Shown one piece after another: positions 42,702 through 54,240 of a DNA stretch of 64,000 nucleotides. Numbering within the stretch: the stretch's first letter is position 1; every line of letters starts with the position of its first letter. The stretch is from Hexactinellida sp. DTS-2022 (Eukaryota; Porifera; Hexactinellida), in NCBI GenBank assembly GCA_028753945.1, contig JAPNXP010000005.1, positions 3,596,001 through 3,660,000 of the forward strand, given 5' to 3'. A model generated the notes under the pieces. The model had not been told where the DNA came from. It saw nothing but the letters and a program-made list of their open reading frames with translations, and did no database searches. A program made the position numbers and the translations under genes.

Positions 42702-43801
42702 TCATCTCCCTCCCCAAATATGAGGTGTTGATGCTAGTGTATGGGGTTGCCGAACCTATCCGGTTCCTTCCGAATCCTGGATGAACGCCTCAACATGTGC
42801 TGCTCCGAGCATTCCATCCCGACTTGTTCTCCAGGTAGATTCTCGACTACCACAGTATCTCGGTCTTGAGACTGTTCATCCGTATCGAACCCCACTTCTC
42901 CCGAGCTGTCTTGTCCTGCCTCTGACCCTTCATGCTCGTGTTCCAACTCCAACGACTCATCCGTGGCAGACATGGGGATAACCTTGAAAGCATTGAGGTG
43001 GATCCATGAAAATCGGTTATTTCCCTTTTTGATTTTAACGTTTGGATACTTTACATCGACACCGAGTACGGTCCAGTGTACATCTTCTCTAGACCATCGC
43101 TCCGAGTAAAGTTCTTATACATTATGGTTTGCCCAGTACACACTATCGTAGGTGCGCCAACTGTTCTTCTATCGTAGTACTCTTTACTATGCGCCTTGCT
43201 GCGGATCATGTGTTCTTCCGCTTCGTGCCATTCTTCTTTCTTTTCGGTGGTCGGGTACTTGTAGTTCCTATCGTCTGGTCCAGCGCCGACCTAATTTTCG
43301 CTGCAAACATCAGTTCTTGGGGTGTAAAGATGGTGCTGCTACTCTTCAGTGAATTCACGTTGAAGGCCACTTCCTGCAGGATATTCGGCCAAACAGTCTT
43401 GTCCAGTTTTCGCTCTGACAGCAAACATCGTAGAGCTTGTTTAACGATCTCTACTGTCCGCTCTACTTGGCCATCCCCTTGGGGGTGATAAGGTGAAGAA
43501 TGCCTCTTCTCAATCCCGAAATAAGTGCACATCTGACGTATCACTTCCCCACCGACATTTCGCCCCTGGTCCGACAGTAATACATCTGGTACCCCATATC
43601 TATACACCCATCCTGTTTCTATGGCGTTCCGTACAGATTCAGCAGTCTGGTCTTGCATAGCGACTACCTCCACAAATTTCGAAAACAAGTCCACAATAAT
43701 AAGAATATATCGGTATCCGTCGGCTGACCACGGCAAGACTGCAATGTCGGTGGCTATCATTCTTCTTGGCTCTGCTACATCTAATTCGATGGGCTTCAGA
43801 G

Positions 43802-44148
43802 CAGTGGCGGCGCGAGGGGGGGGCGCGGGGGGGCGGCCGCCCCCCCGCGCTTTTGATTCGCCCCCCCTGTGGGGGGGCGGGAATTCGCTTATCTGTTATA
43901 GGAGTACTTAATGTTAATGCGGAAATGCTATACGCCCTGGACAGGCAGTTCATAATTAGCTGTTTTGCTGAGATGCCCCACCGTATACTATTATAGGACA
44001 TATTATTTAACTAAGTTTGTCATTAAAAATATCGATTTTGGTTTGAATGTGAATTTTGGAATGTTTACAACTATTGGGTTTGCCCCTCCAGTGCATTGGT
44101 ACGCCCCCCTTTCGCCCCCCCAATGGGACTGTGCTGGCGCCGCCCCTG
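43802..44148. mobile_element. hAT-type MITE (GGCGG family) inside Gypsy 1
   Basis: Ends CAGTGGCGGCGCGAGG and CTGGCGCCGCCCCTG, flanked by perfect CTTCAGAG copies (43,794-43,801; 44,149-44,156). Younger than the retroelement it sits in. Confidence 0.9.
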
Positions 44149-47100
44149 CTTCAGAGGTTCCCTCTTCTTAGTAGCTCTCTTGTTCTCTAGACATATGACG
44201 CATGCCCTACAGCATTGTTCTACGTCTTTTCGCATTCCCACCCAGTAGAATCGATCTCGGAGGTAGGCATACGTCTTTTCTATCCCTGGGTGTGATATCC
44301 GATGTGCTATTTCGGTCATCTTTAACCTTAAACGGTTGGGTATTACCAAAGCTCTCTTGAGAAACAGCTTTCCCTCTACGTCTATCCTCATGCCTTCTTG
44401 CTTCTTATATGGTCCAACCGATATATTCCCGTGCTCCCTTAGTTGTTAACAGGCGTTCACAATGCTCTGGCCTCTGAGCTGTCCATCCCGGAGTTCGTAA
44501 CGAAGTGCACCCACTTCTTGATCTAGTATGCACACGTTTCGCTCGAAACTCTCCTCATCATTCATGACCCTGTCCACACTCACAGGTGTTCGACTTAAAT
44601 AATCGGCGCAGCCATTGGACTTCCCACTGCGAAACTGTATTTCATAGTTTATTGGCTCAAACTCCAGGATCCACCTGGCATATTTATTGCGAGGGTCCTT
44701 TTGCCGTCTTAGCCACTGCAACGGATGATGATCTGTAATTATTACAACCTTCCTTGCGGCCTGTAAGAAGACCTTCCATTTCCTTAGAGCAGCAATTACC
44801 GCGTATGCTTCCAGCTCTCCTGCGGAGTATTTCCTTTGCGCATCATTCAAACTACTCGAACAGAACTCAAGAAGTTTTCGGATTCCATCCCCATCATCTT
44901 GGGACAATACAGCTCCGACAGCAGTTTTAGACGCGTCTGTTTCCACAAAGAATGGCCTATCCCAATTCGGGAAGGCCAACTGCCGAGGCTCAATAACCAG
45001 TTGATCCTTCAACTTTTGATAACTCATCTCACACTCCTTAGTCCACATCCACGGAACTCCGCTTTTCGTGAGTTCATTAAGTGGTTCCGCGGTAATGAAA
45101 CACTGGGGATATACTCCCGATACCAGTTTATCAGTCCAATGAACTGGCGACCTCTTTTTTCGAGATAGGCCGTGGAAACTGTGCGATCCTCCATAAAGTG
45201 GTAGGTAAGGGGCGCTTTCAATCCTTAGATACCAAATGTCCTAGGAATTCCACTTCCTCATACCCGAAAGAACACTTATCCACTCTTAGTTGAATTCCAG
45301 CCTCATAGAACCTCTCCAGTACGGCCTCCAGGTGGCTCAGATGCGCTTCGAAATCAGGTGAATGAATACATGTGTCACCCACGAACGCCTGCACATTCGG
45401 GCATCCTCGGAGAGCCTGATCCACAGCCCTTTGGTAGGTCGCTTGTGAGTTCGAAAGACCAAATAGCATACGGTTAAACTAGAATTGTCCCCGCGTTGAT
45501 ACAAACGAAGTGAGCTCCTTATATTCTTCCTTCACTGGTACACTCCAGTAAGCAGAAGCTCCATCCAATTTAGAGAAAATCGTGCTCCCCCCTATTCGGT
45601 CAAAAATATCCCGTGCGTCTGGCATGGGGTAAGCATCCTTTTTCGTAACATCATTCAAGTCACGATAATCTACAGCGAAACGGTGCGATCCGTCCTTTTT
45701 TTAAACTAATATGACTCGGCTTGCCCATGGAGAGGTCGAGGGACGTATGATATTGTTTTGGAGCATCTCGTTTATTGGTCTCGTTACCTCTGCTTCAATT
45801 TCAGGAGATACTCGGAGGGGACGATGTCGGACCGGGCGCTCGTCCAATAGCGTGATTACATGTTCTGTGGTCTTGACCTCTCTAGGCTTCTTTGGATTAT
45901 CCGCGAAAACCTCGCCCCATCTTTCCAATACTCGGTGTATCGCCGTAATTTCGCGCGGGGAGAGACTGGGATTTACGTTATATTTCGTAACCCTTGAACC
46001 CTTGACCTCTTTCACCTCCATTTGTACGACCTCGGCTCTCGTTACGGCCTGGCCACCCTGTACCATGGCTAAGGAGCTTATCCAATGAGTCCCTAGCTTA
46101 ACTTGCATCCTTTCCCATATTCCCAATCGAAAACCGTTTGTCGGAATAACGATAAGAATCGTCGGCCTAAAATCGCTGTCCTTGCGTTTGTATCCAAAGC
46201 CTCTACTAAGCGATCCACCGGTTGACCATCTCCCACATCTATCGATACACGAGCCGTACCGCATAACGCTAGCGAGGCCCTACCCAGCCCATAGACTCGA
46301 TCTTCTTTCGCCGTGTAAGATATCCCCATCCTTTCGACCGTATTTCTGTCTACCACTGAAGGATCTGCCCCTGTGTCGATGAATACATCTATCGCTTTGT
46401 TGTCCCATTTGACGGGTATCATCACTGCTGCATCTCTTACTACAGCATGTCTTGTAGTAGCGCTAAGCACTTTCCTTCCAGTTCCTGTGTGGTGACAGTC
46501 CCATACTGGGTGACCCTTCTCGCCACACTTTGGGCAGTGTCGCTCAGGGCATCGCGCCATGAAGTGTCTATCAGAGTTGCATATATAGTAGCGAGAATTT
46601 TTTGTGTTTCAAAGTTGATTCCGTGAATATGACCTTCCTGCTCTGCATCTACCCCTTCCATAACCACGATAGCTCGTCGCACCCCTGTACTCTTCCTTAG
46701 ACGTTACATATACCGTGTCCTGGTCATTCGTGACATCATTCTGGTATTTCGATTCCGGTTTGATCGGATCAACTGATCCTTTTTCCTGTTCCAATAGAGC
46801 GATCCGACCCAATTCCCTGTAACCAAAATCCATCGGAATCTCCTTTTGCACCAAAGCCGATTTTACCTTGATCAACAACTCGCGTGCTTCTTTAGTACCA
46901 ACCTCCCCTTGTGCATCTAACCATTTGCGCAAAGGGAGCTGTACACTAATCGGGAGCTGTGAAACGAAAATGTTGTATGCTAACGTATTTGGTGCTTTGG
47001 CTTCCTGGACCAAGTCCTTCATCCTATAAAAGAAATCGTCTATGCTCTCTCCTGCTTGCCAATCAGTCTTGCGGAGTTCACGTAGGGCTCTAAGGGGATC

Positions 47101-47374
47101 CTTGGGGGGTCGATTTGTTTCATTAACGTTTCAAACGCCGCTCCCAAATCATCTGCTTCTCGATTCTCTTCAATTACCTCAATCACCAGCTTGCGTTCCG
47201 CGTAAGTCCGGTTGACAAAGTTCGCCAACATCTGGAACGCCTTTAGGACTCCACCTTCGGTAGCACGCAGTCTAGCTGTGGCAGCTTCGAATAGGGGTTT
47301 CCAATCCTGGATACGTTCGCCGGGTTTTAGAGTAGGAGCGGAAATTCCTTCAGCCATTTGAACAAATAGATTTG

Positions 47375-47537
47375 TGTCGGGAATTAACCTTTACGATCAC
47401 GAAAGTTGGGACGGTAAACTGTAATCCGTAAGAAATATAATTGTAGTTCAAAAGTATATACACTAAAGCGAGTACTAATACATATTCTACATTAACTAAT
47501 CTAGCGAAGGTTGACTAACAACTAAATCTTCTTCACA
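47375..47537 (-). repeat. Gypsy 1 long terminal repeat (5' LTR)
   Basis: 163 bp, about 97 percent identical to 42,539-42,701. Only 17 bases separate it from the gag start codon, and no recognisable tRNA-complementary primer site is seen there. Confidence 0.9.
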
Positions 47538-47542
47538 TCTAA

Positions 47543-47586
47543 AGTAACTCCGCTTAATAGAGCCACCGGTGAATAGATTTCTCCGC
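47543..47586. repeat. fragment of the pogo-type MITE left end
   Basis: TAACTCCGCTTAATAGAGCC followed by ACCGGTGAATAGATTTCTCC matches the first 40 bases of the MITE at 29,312. Confidence 0.65.
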
Positions 47587-47830
47587 TAATGTGCATGTTC
47601 TATTAAATTTTCAGAATTATATCGCCAAGAGTGTACGAATTGAGTGCGATTAAGTGACTTTTCACACTTCTCAAAATGTGAGAATGACGTCATAACTTGG
47701 CGAGGTGTGATAAATTTCGAGTGGAAATCAAAACTTGTTGTTGAGTGAAAAAAGTTACTGTTATATGCCAAAAATCAGATTTGGAAACGGTCCAGTTTCT
47801 TCAATCAACTCGGAACATATAAACAAATCA
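47587..47830 (-). repeat. Helitron family 1, copy E, right part
   Basis: Reverse-orientation match to the 5' half ('ATGACGTCATAACTTG', 'CAGTTTCTTCAATCAACTC'). Continuous with 42,428-42,538 once Gypsy 1 and the MITE fragment are set aside. Confidence 0.7.
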
Positions 47831-48659
47831 GTAGGGACTGAATCAACAGGGTACTAACCAGTGCTCGACAAATTAGGTGGTTTGGTGGCGTTAGCCACCA
47901 AAAATCTTTCTTAAGTACCAAAAATTTTCATTCAAATTTTTCAATTTTTCATTACTTTTGTTATTATATATTATTATTGCATACCCATAACCATATCTTA
48001 AGATTATACCATTTAGGGCATTCACCCCTAGAGAAGCACGAAAACTTCCCGAATTTCTTGGTTTTGGACCCCTACACCCATTCAGTATTTGCCACAAGTG
48101 GCACTCTGAAGTTGTTACCTGTGACCAGATTAGCACGGATTGATACGAAAGAAATTACATGTAGTTTGTGAAGTCCTCTTAGAGTATTTTTAGTCAAAAA
48201 CACTCGATATTTTTACATTTTTTAAATAGTCAGCAATTCTCACCCTAGGGGATGAGTTCATTGGCGAGATGACAGACCAAAATATGGAACAGATTGATTT
48301 GAATTTGCAGTGTCTGTTCCAAAGGCAGAGATTTCGTCAAAAATGCAATAAAATCTCATCTAACTAGTCAGGAAAAAACTGAAATTTTATAGTATCAATT
48401 TTTCAAAATTCACTAGAAAAAATATATATTACATTTAATCAGTGTTTGCTGTTTAAATAGCTCTATGTCAGTCAATTCAACTATTAATAAGAAAAAAAAC
48501 ATTGATATTTGTATAATAATAAATTTCTCAGGTTCCTACACCGAACATAGAAAAATATATGCGTATATTAAATCAATGCAACATTAGTCTGTTAGCGTTG
48601 TTATTAATACAGAACAACGCTAACTCTTATTAATACAGAACAACGCTAACTCTTATTAA
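47831..48659. other. non-coding stretch
   Basis: No gene recognised. A short tandem duplication 'CAACGCTAACTCTTATTAAT' occurs at 48,614-48,660. Confidence 0.45.
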
Positions 48660-48661
48660 TA

Positions 48662-48864
48662 CAGTCGAAATCGGATTATTTTGTCCAATTTTTTTCATGG
48701 ATAATTCGACAAAATAATCTGATAAGACAAATAAACCCGGTGGGATATCCATGCAAAATGGTATATATATATCATAATTTTCTTCGAATATTAGGACAAA
48801 AATAGTCCGATAAAACAAAACCAACTACAGTCGAAATCAGAAAGAAAATCTAATTTCGACTGTA
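48662..48864. mobile_element. TA-flanked MITE ('CAGTCGAAATCGG' family), diverged relative
   Basis: Starts CAGTCGAAATCGGATTATTT and ends TCTAATTTCGACTG, TA on both sides. A second copy of the left end lies inside at 48,828, suggesting an internal duplication. Confidence 0.75.
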
Positions 48865-48884
48865 GTTGGTACCTATTGAGATCA

Positions 48885-49366
48885 GGGTTGCCAATCCAAT
48901 CCAATCCAATCGACAATCCAATCCAATCGAGCCAAATTTGGACAATCGGCAATCCTAATTTCGACAATCGATTATTCGGATGACAATCCAATCGCAATCG
49001 ACAATCCAAAATATCATCGAATTTTTGGATTGTTTCTCCGATTTTTTTCGATCGTTTACTCCTCAGTATTATATCAAAAAGAGTTATGTTTCATCATATG
49101 TTCAAACTTAAAACATATATTATTGGGTTTAATTGACGAGCAATTGAGCTTTTTAAATTTTGGCATTATTTAGAATTGAAAAAACAAACAATCGAAAAAA
49201 ATCGATGAAAATTCATCGATTGCAATCCAATCGATATAAATCGAACCAATCCAATCGACAATCCAATCGATGAAAAATGCAGCAATCCAACCGATAATCC
49301 AATCGATGAAAAATGCAGCAATCGGCAATCGAAGATCTTCTCGATTGGGTTGGATTGGCAACCCTG
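48885..49366. mobile_element. hAT-type MITE of 'CAATCCAATCGA' repeats, perfect 8-bp duplication
   Basis: Ends CAGGGTTGCCAATCCAATCC and GGTTGGATTGGCAACCCTG, flanked by ATTGAGAT (48,877-48,884; 49,367-49,374). Both ends are built from 'CAATCCAATCGA' repeats, which create spurious overlapping open frames. Confidence 0.9.
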
Positions 49367-49740
49367 ATTGAGATACATTGAAAACCGCTGAGTTTTTGAA
49401 AATCGGAATAGTGGTTCAAATTATGTGACTGTACATTTTGATCAACGAAAAAGTAGGATTTTGATCAACAAAAACACATGTAGGATTTTGATCAATGTAT
49501 ATTTGAATGTAGCATTTTGATCAACGGCTATATAAGTGGGAATATGATCAACAAAAACACATGTAGGATTTTGATCAACGTATATTTGAATGTAGCATAA
49601 CACAACATAAAATTTATTTAATGACAATTATTATTATCTTAAATACTATTTGAAATCCCAGAAAACAGAAACAAAAGGTTAACATAAGAAATGATGAGAA
49701 ATGCTACGTGAATGGCTATGGTAGTACGATCTAAGCAAAA

Positions 49741-50180
49741 TCACAGGAACAGCCGAACTGCTTGAACTATTTCACTTCTACAAGTTGGGCATCTATCACA
49801 ACGAGATGTTAATTCTCTTGCACAAAAACCACACAAATTTCCATGACCACATGGTACTAACACACGAGGTTCGTGTCTTGTTTGCAAACATACAACGTAC
49901 AGTTGGACATGTTCAGATTCACCTTGAGTAGATGAATTATCATCTGAATATTCATCTTCAATTATATTTTCGTCAGGACTTTGGTAAGTTGGCTTACCCA
50001 TCGTTGTGCTTACAATTCTAAGATACTCCATTGGAGAGTAAGTACAATGGGCTAATTTCTCCTTACAGATATTTCGTTTTATTGTGTGTTCTTTGTGCAG
50101 CATCTTACTGGGACAAGAAATTTCCAATCCTTGCTCCAATCTTTCATATTCCAGGTCGAAGTAGCATAAAATTTCTTCTA
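49741..50180 (-). CDS. C-terminal RING-finger region of the MULE protein
   Basis: The frame runs from upstream of Met at 50,139 ('CYFDLEYERLEQGLEISCPS') through an acidic Ser-rich stretch to a C3HC4 RING finger: 'CLQTRHEPRVLVPCGHGNLC' then 'CARELTSRCDRCPTCR', and ends 'AVRLFL'. All eight zinc ligands are visible (VVC..C, C.H, C..C, CPTC). RING fingers of this IAP-like form usually act as ubiquitin ligases. The residues before the first Met are shared with the copy at 17.4 kb, so this is the tail of a longer transposase and not a separate gene. Confidence 0.7.
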
Positions 50181-50426
50181 AACATTCAAGAAAGGTCTAG
50201 ATGTTAGGGCGATGTGTCTTTATTCTGGATTTCAAGGTTTGTGGTATGTTTCGGCGCCATTGTTTGTTGTATTAATAGTTGCTTAAACCGACAAACTCTT
50301 CTCTTTCACAACCCATTGCTTCTTCACATATTTTAAAAAAAAAATCAACTTTTCTGTATGGCTTATCTCTAAAATTTGTTCTTCAAGGACTTTAAACATA
50401 GACGGTATTTCTTCTTGTGGCAATAA

Positions 50427-50875
50427 TCAATATGGTAGTGCTAATATGCAACGAAACCATGTATTGAACTCTTGATTGGTCCGATAGAGGCTAGATAACT
50501 CAACTTTTCTTAGTAGAGCCCAAATTGCTTGAGTGTAATGAAACAAACAGCCAGTAATTTCGATTCCGGGAAAATAATTTCGAAATGCATTTCTTGGTGC
50601 ATCTTCAAAATCACTCATCGCGATATTTAGTTTAAAATTTGGAAAAATTTCAAGGATCTTTCTAACGCAAGCAGAGTAAAGCTATTAGTCATCAATATGT
50701 GAATCATCGGAATTGCATGTCCGTGGTGAATGGAAAAAATTGTAAATAGCTGGTAGAAGATTTTGGGAACAGTGTAAAATGTACCATCGAATGAAATTTC
50801 TTTACAAGACTCAATTGACATCATTTTTTGCGACATAAAGTACATCTGAGATATTGAATTTTTCCATTGCATCTT
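50427..50875 (-). pseudogene. MULE transposase core fragments
   Basis: Minus-strand frames read 'ISFDGTFYTVPKIFYQLFTI' with the first catalytic Asp and 'PMIHILMT' (50,627-50,872), then 'MSDFEDAPRNAFRNYFPGIE' with the second acid and 'GCLFHYTQAIW' with the Cys-x2-His motif (50,427-50,618). This is the order of the MULE domain (Pfam MULE). A frame change lies between the two pieces near 50,620-50,690. The region with the third acid (50,180-50,427) is not cleanly open. Confidence 0.8.
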
Positions 50876-51665
50876 ACTTTAGAGTAAATGAAATTATCAT
50901 GCTGAATGTTAAAATGATTTAGTTTATTTGACTCAATTTCTGAATATGCCATCAAAACTAGATTAGAAGTGACTTAGATCGTTGTTTACTCAAGTTGAAG
51001 TTGTGTAAATATATATACCTGGATAGTGTATTTCGGAAATATTGTCAAATGCCACAAAAGGTTGTGCATATTTAGTATTACTAATAAGTTTATATGGTAT
51101 ATGTGAAAAGGTAAACAATAATGATGTCAATAGAAACAAGTATTGTTAATAGAATTGGTTGCACATCTAGGGATTGTCAAAATCCTACATCCATTGATTG
51201 ATCAAAATCTTACACATTTGTGTTGATCAAAATCTTACACATTTGTGTTGATCAAAATCCTACAGTCGCGTTGATCAAAATCCTACATCCATTTGATTGA
51301 TCAAAATCCTACACAATTGTGTTGATCAAAATCCTACAGTCGCGTTGATCAAAATCCAACATCCATCGATTGATCAAAATCACACATACTCGTTGATCAT
51401 AATGTACAGTCTCGACTCTCTATCAAAAAGTCACTTGGTAGGCCGTAGGCGAATGTGGTGATATACACATAATTAAATATTATAATTAGTAGATATAGCA
51501 TTAGCATAGCAAATGTACGTACACAAATTAATGTTTACAGACGGTGTGAGGTCAAATTAATTGCCAGGAGCATCAAGATTTTGAGGGAAAGGTCATTTTT
51601 TTCTCGGGGGGTCATTTTATTTATTTATTTTAATTTATCGGGGCAGTTTGACATTTATGTCAGTA

Positions 51666-51868
51666 TAGTCGAAATCGGGGTTTTTTGCCACGGGGTTTTT
51701 TGCCACGGGTTTTTTTGCCTTATCGGATTATTTTGCCTCCTTGCTTCTCCTTGTTTCTTCATAACCTCATAGAAATGTATATTGTTAAATACCGGTTTTT
51801 TTGCGTATCGAGTTTTTTTGCCTCTTTTTCCATGCATTTAGGGGGGCAAAAAAACCCAGTTTCGACTG
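51666..51868. mobile_element. TA-flanked MITE ('CAGTCGAAATCGGG' family), copy 2
   Basis: Starts TAGTCGAAATCGGGGTTTTT (first base C in its relative) and ends AAACCCAGTTTCGACTG, TA on both sides. Near-identical to 13,269-13,454 in the same orientation, plus a small 'GCCACGGG' duplication. Confidence 0.85.
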
Positions 51869-52393
51869 TATCAAGTATATTATTGAAATAACGTGAAGAT
51901 CAGTGATAACAATAAATTAATAGAATACGTAGTAACAACTGAATACGTCTACAAGAAAAAATCCTAGAACAAGTTAACACAAGCTATTTATACTAGGTCT
52001 TTTGATCTGTTTATAATTGACGCCTAGTCTTGCTAGCTAAATCTCTAGTCTATTGAGTTACAACAATTATATAAGGGATACATACACCATATATAATTGA
52101 AATCGACAAAATTGGGTGTTTTATCTATTTTTCCACCGAGTCAGACCTTCCTAATGAGCTCACCCCTTAAGTGTGATAAAATGAAAAAAAAATACCTTTG
52201 TGTAAATTCTTGATAATTTGAAGCAAAACTACGCAATAATATTGATTCGTAACCTGCATTAAGTACTAGGTACTTCATGTGTGCACTTTTCAAAATGGGA
52301 CCCATCACCTGGCTATGGAACAAGTATCTGCCGATTGACCCCCCAACCTGGTCGGCATAGTAAAGTAAATATATTATATAGTTAATGATTTAC

Positions 52394-52604
52394 CTCCAAC
52401 AATTTTGTCAAATGAAGTAAGTCCCTTAATTCTGGCGCGAAAATAACCAGCTGCAACAAAGAGATCAATAATTTGAATTTCTTTAAAAGTTTGCTCGTCA
52501 TCCTCACGTATATCATATTCAATTTCAAAACCCTCTTGGTTGAAGATCGATCTACTTAACCTCGCTTTGGTAGATTCAATCTGAGCCTGTGCGAAAATAG
52601 ACAT
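52394..52604 (-). CDS. CCDC93: first coding exon of a CCDC93-like gene
   Basis: From ATG at 52,604 the minus strand encodes 70 codons containing '[20 protein letters not shown]' and '[19 protein letters not shown]', closely matching the N-terminal region of animal CCDC93 ('[39 protein letters not shown]'). CCDC93 is a subunit of the CCC complex, which works with Retriever and WASH in endosomal recycling of membrane proteins. The homology stops exactly at a splice donor (GGAG/GTAAAT, 52,388-52,393), phase 1. The next exon ('MTWCI..') was not found, so it lies to the left beyond recognised elements or outside the window. This is the only clear host gene piece. Confidence 0.8.
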
Positions 52605-52739
52605 GATGCTATTTAAATAAATTTTCACAGTAATAAAAGCTAATATACACAACGGCCTTAAATTCGCAAAAGAAATTAGATCAGAATACAAAGACCGCAG
52701 GCACGAGTGATAAAACTGAACACTTGGGTAAGGATGACT
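52605..52739. promoter_or_regulatory. presumed 5' UTR/promoter region of the CCDC93-like gene
   Basis: Only 135 bases separate the start codon from the MITE at 52,740. No clear TATA box or initiator was recognised; the transcription start may lie within or beyond the MITE. Confidence 0.3.
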
Positions 52740-52899
52740 CTGGGCTGCATTTAGGGGGGGGGGGCTTTCGCCCCCCCTGGGTTTCCTTTTGCCCCCCTGG
52801 GCTGCCTTTTTCCCCCTTAGTTGGATGGGCTTCGCCCCCCTTATTTCTTTAACCAACCCCATTTGCCCCCCCTGACCTAAAAACCTGTATGCAACCCTG
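52740..52899. mobile_element. G/C-run hAT-like MITE upstream of the CCDC93 exon
   Basis: Left CTGGGCTGCATTTAGGGGG and right CCTGTATGCAACCCTG form an imperfect inverted repeat; TGACT flanks both ends, a partial target match only. The interior carries runs of C with 'GGGCTTTCGCCCCCC'. Confidence 0.55.
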
Positions 52900-52971
52900 T
52901 GACTGGACGATATTTCTATTACCTATATGGGTAGTTAATAGCTAAGATTAATGCGAATAGTGAAGTGTAAT

Positions 52972-54161
52972 ACCATAGCATTCTATACATGAGGCAATGG
53001 CACTCACTCAAATTTATGGAGCAGGGATTGCTTAGTATAGTTAACTAAATACAGTAGATGTCGGATATAAGCACACCGGTTATAAGAACATATTGGATAT
53101 AAGCACACTATGTTGGAAAACGGTTCCCATATACACTGTATAATTTATGTCGGTTATAAGAACATGCCGGGTATAAGCACATCAAGTTCAGTTAACGACG
53201 ATGTGCTTATAACCGACATCCACTGTATATGCAATTCACTTATTCTTCGAAATAAGCATACAGTAGTTGCATTATACGTAACGTATAACGTATATATGGT
53301 ACCATTATACGATAGGTGAACGTATAATGCCATCATACGTAACGTATAATCATCAGACGTATAACGTATAACGATTTTAACGTATATAAGGTCCATTATA
53401 CGCTCCCCGAAAGTATAAGGTATAATCGTATAATGGATCTATGGAAATAAGTAATCAAGGGTGCTTCTAATAATGTAATTGTTTTTTATAAAGATGGTCA
53501 TATACAAAACGCAAATTTTGACATCACCGCATTGTCTAATAGGCGATATATGACAAAACTCTGAACGCATGTAAATGTCAATTTCGCTTTCTAAAACAAA
53601 TCGTTGTGCTAGACCATCTAGGAGTCATTTATATAAATCATCTCAGAATCAAGTATGGAAAGTTGACATACGTCATTTGCCTTGGAAACGTGATTGCAAT
53701 TGTTGAGGTCATATCTCGAGTAGGAATATAGTTACAGTTACTTACAGCTTAGTCAATGGATGCAATTAATAGCCCGTTCTTGACTTCCTATTCAATGATA
53801 ATACACTTCGATGTACTATCTCCCACCAATTTTCCGAAAATGTGTATAACCATTTGAGTGTATATTACAATAATTACAATTCTCAGAAAATTGGCTGGAG
53901 ATAGAGCATATAAATGTATTATCATGAATAGGAAGTCAAGGACGGCTATCAATTGGATCCATTGAATAAGCTGTAACTATATTCCTAACGAGATATGACC
54001 TCAAGCATTAAGAAACAATAACATAGGTAGACCGTAGAAGCACCCTGGATTATTTATTTCGAAGAATAAGTGAATTGCATATATATAGTTGACTATACTA
54101 ACCAATCCCTGGTCCAGAAATTTGAGTGAGTGCCATTGCCTTATGTATAGAATGCTATGGT
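52972..54161. mobile_element. 1.2-kb palindromic element split by a pogo MITE
   Basis: Left end ACCATAGCATTCTATACATG and the reverse complement of the right end agree closely; the two halves match as inverted repeats with the axis near 53,850. AAT stands at both ends. The MITE at 53,052-53,225 sits in the left arm only, so it inserted after the palindrome formed. Around 53,240-53,430 the left arm also has 'ACGTATAACGTATA' tandem repeats. No coding content. Confidence 0.7.
53052..53225. mobile_element. pogo/Tigger-type MITE, copy 2
   Basis: Ends CAGTAGATGTCGGATATAAG and CTTATAACCGACATCCACTG, TA on both sides. Inverted relative to copy 1 at 10,056-10,230, with about 90 percent identity. Confidence 0.9.
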
Positions 54162-54240
54162 AATACGTACTCGTAAAATAAATTGTAAGGCAATAAACAC
54201 ACTCAATAACTTCCTTAGATCAGTTTTTGGCATGTGAGTG

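Larger units (their letters stand above)
42539..47537 (-). mobile_element. Ty3/Gypsy LTR retrotransposon 1 (fossil)
   Basis: Two 163-bp terminal repeats (42,539-42,701 and 47,375-47,537; about 4 differences, so fairly young) enclose, on the minus strand, gag with a CCHC knuckle (about 46,440-47,357), protease (about 46,300-46,430), reverse transcriptase (about 45,220-46,050), RNase H (about 44,550-45,050), integrase zinc region (about 44,170-44,390) and core (about 43,206-43,760), and a tail rich in Arg/Ser (42,734-42,973). The order is that of Ty3/Gypsy. It is broken, with roughly eight breaks, and holds a hAT MITE at 43,802-44,148. It sits in a Helitron copy. Confidence 0.9.
49428..51411 (-). 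mobile_element. Mutator-like element with TGATCA subterminal repeats and RING finger
   Basis: The 21-bp ends GACTGTACATTTTGATCAACG and its near-exact reverse complement (one mismatch) are followed inward by arrays of a 17-40 bp unit centred on 'TAGGATTTTGATCAAC': about six on the left (49,428-49,590) and about ten, inverted, on the right (51,170-51,411). Between them, on the minus strand, are MULE transposase pieces (50,427-50,872) and a RING-finger region (49,741-50,180). No target duplication was found. At 2 kb it is short for an autonomous MULE, so the N-terminal DNA-binding part appears deleted. Confidence 0.75.

Noticed and set aside
49166-49419. Three overlapping frames rich in 'IGLSIGL' and 'HRLDCRLD'
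   Set aside because: Produced by 'CAATCCAATCGA' repeats of a hAT MITE.
52196-52308. Candidate second exon of the CCDC93-like gene (AG/.../GT with an open frame)
   Set aside because: Joined in phase 1 to the first exon it hits a stop, and its residues do not resemble CCDC93.
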